Assembly (NCBI GenBank): GCA_029953675.1
Contig: JAMWBK010000007.1
Span: forward strand, 1,116,001 to 1,180,000
Reading direction: 5' to 3'
Length of the DNA: 64,000 nt
Source of the DNA: Rhodosorus marinus
Taxonomy: Eukaryota; Rhodophyta; Stylonematophyceae; Stylonematales; Stylonemataceae
Positions 1-9,005 of the stretch are shown here, piece by piece (the stretch's first letter is position 1; every line of letters starts with the position of its first letter). The notes beneath the pieces are model-generated. The model saw nothing but the letters and a program-made list of their open reading frames with translations, ran no database searches and was not told the DNA's origin. Both the position numbers and the translations under genes were made by a program.

Positions 1-194
1 TCAGCGATAAGCAGAGCTCCCGTGTCTGTTTTGTAGCTCCAAGTGAGGCTTTGTTCGCTTTCGACGCGCTGACCAACCACGACTTGCTGCAGGACTGTGT
101 AGGCGACAGAAAAGAGCAGAAGACATTGGAGAAGGGTAAGGGACTGTTCCAGGCTCAACTCCGTTTCCAATCAGGAGCGCTGGTTTTCTCCTGC

Positions 195-1162
195 TCACCG
201 TGAAACGTCGCACAGAAACATGTCGACATGGGAACGTGGGCTTGTGCTTCGCGACCTTCGAGTAGGGTAGCAAGCCATGTTGTCGTACACGGTAGGAGAC
301 GCCCGAGATGCCGAAAACCACGTCAACTCGTGAACGAAAAGCCCTGCTTGGTTTCCTAGCAGGCTTCTGAGTTTCCTCACGAGCTCGTCCCTTCCAATCC
401 CGTGCCACAGATTTTTCAGAACGGCCTTTTCAAATTCTTCCACATGGGCAGTCCAGAAGATCGCCTGAAGATCCCGCCTGATCCACTCCCGAAGATTGCG
501 ATCCAAAAGCACAACGATACGGCCGCTGTGATATGCCCGTGGGTCAATGCACTGCTTGATACCCAGAGCATACTGACGAACAGATCAACGAAAAAAAGAG
601 GCATCAAACGGTAGCAAACATCAGCGAAAGCAAGAGTTGCAGTCTCTTCTGGAGGATAGGGTTCTCCGAGGGCATACCAATCTTTCCTTGTACACGATTC
701 TCCTCCAGAGGTGCTCTTCTCCAAGTCCCTGAGGGAGATCTTCCAGCATTGCGCTGCGGTATTCAGAGATCATGCTCTGTCGAGATTTTCTTCGCCACTC
801 CGTATGGCTAGGCGATCTTCTTTGCAAATTCACCACCGAGACCTCCCCGGTTCCTCTCTTAGTGTAGTAGAACGACTCAAGCGTCTTATTGCACAGCGGA
901 CAGGGTACGCGCTTCTTCCTCTTCGCCCACTCTTTCAGACAATCCGTACAGAACCTATACAAACACAACCAACGTCAGGTAACGAAGTCAGTAAGACAAG
1001 AGCACATTGCAGCAAAACGAAACCGCCTCCATGCGGCATGAAAAATAAACGGAACCCCACGTACTGATGAAAACATGGAAACGTCACCGCGAGCTTTTTC
1101 ATCTGCTCAAAGCAGATAGGGCAGACATCACTCTCGTCAACTCGCACTTCACTAATATCCAT
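195..1162 (-). CDS. Topors-like RING-type E3 ubiquitin ligase (3 exons)
   Basis: Deduced as three exons on the minus strand: 1162-1065, 954-678 and 572-195, giving about 250 residues. Both introns (110 and 105 bp) have GT-AG ends and compatible phase. The joined N-terminus forms a complete C3HC4 RING: C14, C17, C30, H32, C35, C38, C51 and C54, in the order CPIC...PCFHQFC..C...CPLC. The first splice falls inside the RING and rebuilds the HQFC segment, which supports the model. After the RING come a basic RRIVY stretch and a region ending in FVHELxxF.....YD, which I recall from plant and animal Topors-type ligases. The role would be ubiquitin (in animals also SUMO) transfer in the nucleus; the substrate is unknown. 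An in-frame ATG 13 codons upstream (1201) is an alternative start. The RING is certain in kind; the Topors assignment is inferred from the C-terminal segment. Confidence 0.8.
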
Positions 1163-1201
1163 CTCACAACCTCGCGCTCCCCCCCACCGGCCAATTCTCA
1201 A

Positions 1202-4200
1202 TAAAATCGTTTCCTTTTACACTCCCCAAAAACTAAAACTCGAACGATCAATTCTCAAAATTTTCTAGTTTATCACGTCCTACAATATCAAAACTCCGAG
1301 CACACGTCCGTGCTCCCCAATTCCTCTCTCGACTCGCCAGTAGCTCGACGAAAACCAAAATTAGATCCAAAGCAAAACTTGTCTTGGCTTTTCCAACGGT
1401 GTTTCCTACTTGCCCTGAACTGCCTGCACAGGAACTCTTCCAAACCCAAACCACGGAACTGTTGTTTTCTCTCTCTCTCAAAGCAAAGCCTCTATGGACG
1501 TTTTCCTCATTCAATATCTCCTGGCATGGTGCTGGAAGTGGATATCGCTTCCCGCATTGTGAGTGTTGAGTGAGAATATCTTCGGAGATATCGACATGAT
1601 CTATGGAACGAGTAGCTAGTGGGCACACACACAGTCCTGGTGGTTTGTCTCGATGAAAGCTACTGTTTGTAAACGAGGCTTCCAAAAGCATATCTTATTG
1701 CGGGAAGGCGTCTCTTCTTCCGGATGAATGGTTAGAACTATTCGCTCAGATCACCTAACGGACATATTGCCCCACGGAACCGGGAAACACGCCATGGGAT
1801 TTCTACACTGCAAGGGCATCGGTTACTGATTTCTGTTTTCGTTTTCGTTTTTCTCTGGTCGGTAAGGTGATAACATTTACAGAGTCGAATCAATCGCCAC
1901 GTCCTTCAAGTCACGTTTGCGATCCACCATCAATAACCTGGCAATATAAGCGATTTCCGCTCCAGCGCTTATAACATGTCCGGACAGACCGCGCTTTTAA
2001 TTGGTACACAAGCTTCCACTAGAAACCAATACAAAGAGTTGGTATGGCAGCTACACAAAAAAATTAACTGCGAAGATCCGCTAGCCAAGCTGCTACCAAA
2101 AAAAGAAACCGTGTAAACTGAACTGTGAGCTCTGTGTCCACGGAGAAGAAGCTTAAGGTCAAGCAGGAGGAAAAGCGGAGATCTCCACCTTCCATAGCGT
2201 CTGAAGGCAACAGCAAATAGACTCAAAGGCAAAAAAAGATATCATGATTATGCCATGATTATGTCAAGTAGAGGCTTGAATGCAGGTGTAGAAAATATTT
2301 ATGGTACCGATGTAATCTAGTTTATGAACTTACTACTCTGTTATAGTCTGAAGTCCGCATCCACGGAAAAACTTTTGGTTGCGGCTTGGTTACTGGAGCA
2401 AATGTCACGTCCGGACGTTTCAAGGAACTTCGACTTGATGTCCTAGGACGTGGAAAGGGGAGTAACAATCGTGTGACTAGTCTCGTTTGCAAAACAGCAG
2501 CTTTTCTGGGCCTCTCATAGATGCGAAGTGGAACCAGGAGCTGCACCACCATCGCGTCTCGTTCATGGAGGGAAACGCTTCATGTTGCTGTCTCAGAGCT
2601 ATCTGCTTTGTTTTCTGAAGCCTAACTGCAGCGCAAGTGCCTTTCTCCCCGCTTGGGCCATCGAAGTCTTCGGATTCGTAGAGAGCTCTAATCGCAACTT
2701 GGCCAGGGGACTTTCTTCTTGACACACCGTCGCGTCTTCTCTTTTCCTTGACCTTCATGCTGAGGTGCTCTAAGGTTAGCCTACTTCTTAGAGGTCAGCA
2801 TTCTCTGCTTGCTCATGTTTCGTACCCCTCAGGGTTGCTGGCTCTGACGCAACAACGTTTTCTCTTCTTTGGTTGCGCAGCCTCCACAAGTCCTGACGAT
2901 CTAAATCGACATCCCCCTAGATTTAGATATAAAAAGACCAAAAAAAGAAGAATCAGAAACTTGGAAGGGGGGGTATCCGGATAAATAAATTCATATATGC
3001 TTTTTGTAAAACTTTTCGTAGATTCATTTGCTGATAGGTTGATTTTCTCCTTTTTTGATTGAACATCTATCAGCTCGGCGAGAAAATCTGGATATGGGAC
3101 ACTGGTTTCTGTTGCCTTTTTTTTTTCTACTAATACCTTTTGAGGCGTGGGACATTTTCCAGTAGGCTATTATTTGTTTATTATTCAAAGTTTTGATGGG
3201 ACAAAATGGGAAGTTTGCTCTCGATCTGGTCGGGGGATCGAAAAGGAATCGATACATGGAACGGGGCAGCGTCTCTTCTGGATAGCGACTGAGATACTTA
3301 CCAGCCTTCACTTTTCCTTGAAGGGGTAAGGCCTTGGCAATAAGGAACGAACGATCTATTTAGATAGGGGCTCGCATGGGATGTATTTCTCAGTATGATC
3401 CCGCAGGAATGTGAATTCATGGCTATCAACTGGTTTTCCGACATGCTAATGTAGTTCGAAAAGAAGTGATCGGCTATGCTCTTCATGGTATCTGCCACTT
3501 GCGCAAGGAAGCTTCCAATGTTTTTCAGGGTTTCAACTTCTCGGGCTGGAAAGGGCAGCTGGGATAAACGTTTCTTGGTTGACTATTTCGGGAGGGAACG
3601 ACGGCAGAAGCCTTCCAAACATCGACCGTGGCGTGTGCCGTTAGGGTTGAAACCTATTTGGACCTGGTTAGTTTTGCTACGTCAATCTCTTTTTGGCCAG
3701 GTCTATTGATAGCCAAGGCGCCATAGATACCCTCCTCCATCCCTAGCGGGTTCCAATCGAGACTTCGGATTTAAATTGTTCACGGATCCGACTTGTACGT
3801 TCCACCAAACCACAAGCCCAAAATACCCACCACCACCACATCCACCTCCACCCATACCGCTGCTTATTGCAAGGCCCCCAGGGTACTTAAATAGGCTTAC
3901 ACAACTGTCCGGAGTCACAACAAACCACCTCGGCATGAACCAACCCGAACCTCCGGCCACTCAAGGTAGAATCTTACAGCCCGAGACGTGTGGACATCTC
4001 CAACTTCTTGTGCATTGAGAATCCCTTGGTCTTCGAAAATCCATGCGCGGCAATGATGCATTGTTTCTGCTTTCTCTTCCTAGTTGTTTCTTCTATGTTT
4101 TGATCTCCTTATAGCGTCTCGTAAGCTTATCAAAGAGGACTGAACCTCCTGGTCCTCTTCATAAGTCGATTTCTCGATCGCATCATGCAAGTCCTCAAGA

Positions 4201-4565
4201 GTGGCCTCAAGGCGGTCTGATGCATCACCTGATTTACGAGCGCGATTGCCATTTAAAACGTATCAGCTGGCTGCCAAAAGACCGCGTCCAGGTTTTTGGA
4301 GCATCCAAGACAATGATCGCCTTTCGCTACCTTCGTCGGGAGGATCACCTCCCGCTTCTTCAGCCGCCATTTTGTCAAAATCGTCTTGAATAAGGTATTC
4401 AGACTCCAGCATCTCCTCAACCATAGCCTCAATCAAGTCCTCCCCCGAGCTTCCATCTCGGGCGTTACCTTCCGCTTCCGTTGCGTCCTCGGGAGGAAGC
4501 TGCTTGACACAATCACAAACTCAGTGATAACCTGAGGATAGTTGCAGAGAAAACGGACGATCGCT
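1202..4565. other. Gene-poor interval
   Basis: About 3.4 kb between the RING gene and the dioxygenase gene. The open frames here are short and low in quality, with no domain I recognise, and frame-joining by GT-AG introns gives nothing convincing. T-rich and A-rich runs occur around 2930-3130. The last 300 bases (4250-4565) hold two open minus-strand segments that abut the dioxygenase gene; these are discussed as a finding. Confidence 0.5.
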
Positions 4566-5786
4566 TCAGCTGTAGCGTCCCATTGTCCGTCCGGCAGAGC
4601 GACGAGTCTGTCCGCAGAACGCTGTTTCAGCCGGGAGCATCGCCTGCTTGTCCCGACAACTAGAAGACCTCTGTTTAGTTGGCGTGGCTGGGCTCACTCT
4701 CTTTCGATACTGATGACGGTATCTGGTTTTGAAGTACTTGAAAATTTTGTAAGAGTCACGGAGTGCAGGTATGGTCGGTTGGAATCTATCGTGGTAGGCG
4801 ATGACCTGGGCGCTTGCAAGGTGCAGCCTGTCCAGTACTTCAGGGAATGTCTTTGAGGGCGATTGCAGACGGAGCAGATAGTTGGGCTCGAAACTCGGTT
4901 TCGAGTAGGCAAATGATATGGATATTCTCGGTCTGACATCAGGTCCCTTCCGGCCACGGCTTCCCCAGTGAATGATTCGATGGGAGAAGATGGCAGCACC
5001 ACCAGCCTAGACGATGGGAATACTCAGGAATCTGATTCTTCGCGAATCCAAAAGGACGTTTGCTCGAGCAGATTCAGAAGTTTTCAATACCTGTAAAGGA
5101 ACTGCTCGAATGCTTTGGTAGTCGTCCTTCTTTTTTAGAGCTCGTTGAAGAGGATCCTCAGTGTCCAGATCTCCAGTCATGTACCCCGGATCCGCATGCT
5201 TCGGGATGACGTAGAGACAAGAGTTGTCTGGGGTTGCGTCGGTTAAAGCCACCCAACAAGTATGGTACTGTGGACTAACTCGAGCAAAGTTGAAGCCTTT
5301 GCCGTAGGCGAACGAGAGCTCAACGTCTTCAGGTTGCCGATCTCGATGAGGAGTGAATCCTGCATCATCCTTGTTCGGGTCGATCACCCAGACTAGTACA
5401 TCTCCGTTGAACTCGTTCTCGGGAGCAGCGCTCGATTGGACCAGCTTGGTGAGTGCTTTAACCAACATCCAGACCTCATCGTATAGGATCAAAAAGGTGG
5501 GAGGCATGTTGTATTCTGCTAGCCTCTGAGCTCCGCGAGCGAGTCGATTGATCAGTTCGTTGTCTTCCAGAACCCTGTCCACAGAGAAGAACCCTTCTTC
5601 TTCCAGCCTGCTCACATAGTCCTGACTTGGTTCCGCTCCTGGCACAACCTCCAGCGTTCTCTCAGAATACTGTTTGTCACCGATGTGCAGATCCGGGTTC
5701 TTCTCTTTGAACCACTTGATCTTGCCCTCAACATAGGCAACCATCTTCTCCCGTTCTTCATCATCATCTCGATTCTTCTCCTTCAT
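4566..5786 (-). CDS. Phytanoyl-CoA dioxygenase (PhyH)-like Fe(II)/2-oxoglutarate oxygenase (2 exons)
   Basis: Exon 1 is 5786-5091 (232 codons) and exon 2 is 5006-4566, joined by an 84-bp GT-AG intron in phase 0 for 378 residues. The iron-binding facial triad is visible: H147 and D149 in a FTPHRD motif and a distal H245 in IIHWGS. Arginines at about 257 and 259 would hold 2-oxoglutarate. Without the splice the frame ends before the distal His, so the intron is required for a complete active site. The family hydroxylates small molecules or fatty acyl-CoA. The substrate here cannot be read, and the acidic, charged N-terminus without a targeting signal suggests a cytosolic enzyme rather than a peroxisomal PTS2 form. 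The basic C-terminal tail (after about residue 300) is unlike the core family and its end is uncertain. Confidence 0.82.
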
Positions 5787-7483
5787 ACCACTCTCTCCAA
5801 GTCAAAAGAAAACATTTCCAGGTCGATCGACTTGTCGTCTTCTTCTTCAAACCATTCCTAAGCCGCAAGAGAACTCCGGAAACAAAGTCACAAACTACCA
5901 AGACAACAGTCTTGCCGATCTCATCGTCCTCAGCATCACCTAGTGCTATTCCTAAGCCATCTTCTCAGCGCTTTCTCAAGATTTAATACCTTCAGTTATT
6001 CACACTGCTAACATGTGGCGCAGTTGTCACAACTAGTGGAAGCGCGATAAACCCAAGTTGAGCATAAGGCTGACATCCATTCCGAGCATCAATCTGGGTG
6101 TTGTGTACCTGAACAGAATGTCTATGTCCCCTCTGCGAAGCTGAGTAGAACGGGTTGAAGCGCATAATCTCGGCCTGTTGACAAATTATGATCTACCTGG
6201 TTTGGGGAACGCTTCTAGGAATCCAAGCCCAAAGGAGTTTCCTCGCGTTTCACGCACACGGCCAGGTTTGGTCATGCTGTTCGTGAATGCTACGCTCTCG
6301 TGAGGGGCGGCTCGGGATCTTCATGACGCTGATCAGCGATGATGTTAGTGTTTGGCATCTGGGAAGCCAAAACCGTTCGTCGCTGTTAGAGAAGAAAGGC
6401 ATCGCTCAACATGGACGCGGAGGTAGAGCTGACCAGCAGAAAGAACAGGGCTCAAACGTAAAGGCCAAACCGAACAAAAAAACGATTTGCTTTGTGCAGA
6501 TCGAGCTTTCCCGTTGGGGGCTTCTTCTCAAAAATTCCTGGGCGAATTCGGTCCTGGGCTTTAATGCTAAAGCCAGAGATTATTCTTCCCTTCCCTCCTC
6601 TCCTGGGCGCGCCTCTACCTATCGTCTTGTCCCAAAGCACAACCAATACTCAATCCCAAAGGCGACAGTACTCTTTTTTCACAAAATAATATCCAATAGC
6701 CGAATACTTCATCCAATTGAAGGGAGTCTATGCTTCACAAACCTAAAACAAACAAATTCATGTATCCCTTTACCAATCACATATCTATACATATCTTTAT
6801 ATAGTTCTATTGGTAACTATTATCAACATTTTAGTACTATTTCATACATCTCCCTTATTACTTCTTTTATATATATCCAAGAACATTAAATACTAATCCA
6901 TAATTCCATGTTTCATTCTCGTCATCCCTATCTCAAAGATGTGTGGTCAAATACGTCAGAATTCACTCAAACCCGAAAAAAGATTTTCAAAATTCCAGTC
7001 GTCCAATAGTTATTCACTTAAATACTAATATTAAAAACTAATAGTGCAATAAATACTCTAAATAGGTATATCTTGATGAAAATGTCAAATATTTCAAGAT
7101 ATTTATCTGATATTTGTATTAGAGTTGAATCGATCAAAAAGGGAAAAAGAAAAAGGGGTTTTCGACTTTTTTGGGGGGGGGTTGAAATTTGTTTTTTAAT
7201 TTGATTGCGGAGGATGCGGCAGTGGAGTTGGAGGTGACAATGAGGAGGGATTGGATTTGAGATTGGATTTGGTATGGATTTCTGGAGGTGTTTAGCGCAG
7301 CAGCAACTTTGGTACATATGAACAGGTTGGGATGGTGTAATTTAGTGTGGAGTCGAGGTGAGAGCTGGTAGGCGAGAGAGGAACTGGAAATAAGAGGAAG
7401 TTAGAAAATTTTCTGGAGTGTTTTGTTTTGTCGGAGTGCTGGGGGGACTAGGGTGGGGGGAGGTGGGGCCCAGGAGAGAAAGA
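5787..7483. other. Intergenic, AT-rich
   Basis: About 1.7 kb divergent interval between the PhyH-like gene and psb27. Nothing coding is supported: the 200-residue open frame at 6287-6889 turns into low-complexity I/S/Y-rich sequence typical of AT-rich DNA. It should contain both promoters, but I see no clear core element. Confidence 0.5.
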
Positions 7484-8099
7484 ATGGCTTTTGTTGGAAG
7501 TAGTTCTGCTGTTGTTGGTAGAGGAGTGGGTAGGAGCGATGTAGTAATGTGCGGGAGAGGGCGGCAGGGTGTGGTGATGTCGCTTTCGAGAAGGGATATC
7601 ATCTCACTTGGTGCTCTGGCGGCTTTGGTGCCTTCTTTTGCGTTTGCGGAGGAGGGGGGTATTGCGCCTGCGACGAAAGCTGCGCCGACCAAGGTTTCTG
7701 GAAATTATGCTGATGGTATGGTTTGGATCAAGTTTTGGGGTAGAGGTTTGGGCTTACCGTACTAACTTTAGCGTTACTTTTGCTGTTTTTATCTGGGCCA
7801 CAGATGCGAAGAACGTGTTGGACAATATGATAAACGTGTGCAGCTTTAAGAAGGGAACTCCGGGGATGAGCGACGTCGTTGCTGATGTGAGAAAGGAAAT
7901 GAACGACTTTGTAGCACGGTATCGACGAAACAACAATGTCAACGGATCGGCATCGTTCAACACCCTCTATACCGCGATAAACACGCTCAGCGGTCACTAC
8001 GCGTCTTATGGAAACAACTACCCGGTCCCCGAGAAGCGCAAGAAGAGACTGACACAGCAGTTTGCAGAAATCGACAAAGCCCTGAAGCGGGGTCGCTAG
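7484..8099 (+). CDS. psb27: Psb27, photosystem II assembly protein, thylakoid lumen (2 exons)
   Basis: Exons 7484-7715 and 7804-8099 join through an 88-bp GT-AG intron to give 175 residues. The mature part is recognisable as Psb27: RYRRNNNVNG, a SGHYASYG segment, and a C-terminal IPEK-like VPEKRKKRL...EIDKALKRGR. Psb27 binds CP43 during assembly and repair of photosystem II on the lumenal side. The N-terminus is a bipartite plastid signal. It has a stroma-targeting part beginning MAFVG, then a twin-arginine SRRDII, a hydrophobic stretch, and an AFA cleavage site before EEGG, implying Tat transport into the lumen. There is no lipobox cysteine, unlike cyanobacterial Psb27. No ER signal peptide precedes the transit peptide, so the plastid is primary. 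Confidence 0.93.
7760..7766 (+). promoter_or_regulatory. Intron branch site TACTAAC in psb27
   Basis: A perfect TACTAAC heptamer lies about 37 bases before the AG of the psb27 intron. It matches the strongest form of the eukaryotic branch-point consensus. Other introns in the window carry looser forms such as GCTAAC (sigma factor intron 1) and CTGAC (sigma factor intron 2). Confidence 0.6.
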
Positions 8100-8601
8100 G
8101 GGTTACCAAACTTTCGCTAGGAACTTGTGAAAGGCGCGGCCTAACGCTGTGGTTCTCGTCCGCGACAGTTCCTCGATATCTGTTTGCTAACCAAGTTCGC
8201 AAAAGAAACTAGAACAGAAAAATCCTCTCGCTATAAAACAGAAATCCCAATCAAAGAAATGAGAATGCTGGCATTGTGAAACCGGATTGGACCTATCTGC
8301 CCGAAAGCTGTCGCAACTGCTCTAGCTTGAGTAAATGCCTCCGAACAATACGAATATATACAGGGACATGGCATCATCCTCCGCGAGCTGAAGGTTTGAG
8401 GTTGCTCGCGAGTCTTGCGGTCAGGCAAAAGACTTAAAAAGCAAGTTAACTTTAATTACACTACTTATACAAGGGTACCCTTTGCCCTGGTCCTTTCACA
8501 GTATCCTGTTCACAACTGCTATCGATATCAAGGCAAGGAGAATCCGTCCCTCCACGGTGACTCTTGGTACGTGGTCTATGCAAAAAAATATTCTTTTCCG
8601 T
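8100..8601. other. Short convergent intergenic region
   Basis: About 500 bases between the stops of psb27 and the formin gene, which face each other. No gene is seen. It must hold both 3' UTRs and poly(A) sites, but no unambiguous signal can be picked out. Confidence 0.5.
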
Positions 8602-9005
8602 TCAGTTGTGAGCCAGCGGTGGTGGTGGTGGTGGAGGCATAGGTGCCGCCGAAGTTGTCGGGCTTGCAGGGACGAACGCTGGCGGCGGAGGAGGTGGCGC
8701 CATTGTCGCCAAAGTTGTCGGGCTCGCGGGGACGAGCGCTGGCGGCGAAGGAGGTGGCGCCATTGTCGATGTTGTCTTCAAAGATGGCGGAGGTGGCGGT
8801 GGCGCAAGAAACTCGACTCGTGGCGACATCCTCAGAGGTGGTGGCGGCGGCGGCGCAAGAAACTCAACAACCTTTGGCGGTGATGATATCGTTGGCGGCG
8901 GCGGCGGCGGCGGCGCAAGAAATTCAACAACCTTTGGCGATGATAATATCGTTGAGGGTGGTGGCCGCGGCGACAAGGCCGGGGGCGGTGGTGGGCGAAT
9001 CTTTA
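8602..9005 (-). repeat. Polyproline-coding repeat tract of the formin
   Basis: Read on the minus strand, this stretch encodes repeated blocks of 5-8 prolines spaced by similar short peptides (KVVEFLAPPPPPP, MAPPPPPPAFVPASPTT and variants). On the plus strand it appears as GGCGGC/GGTGGT-rich DNA. It behaves as an imperfect tandem repeat and is likely to vary in length between strains. Confidence 0.8.

Noticed and set aside
6287-6889. 200-codon plus-strand open frame
   Set aside because: Its second half is AT-rich low-complexity translation (I, S, Y, T), and nothing in it resembles a domain.
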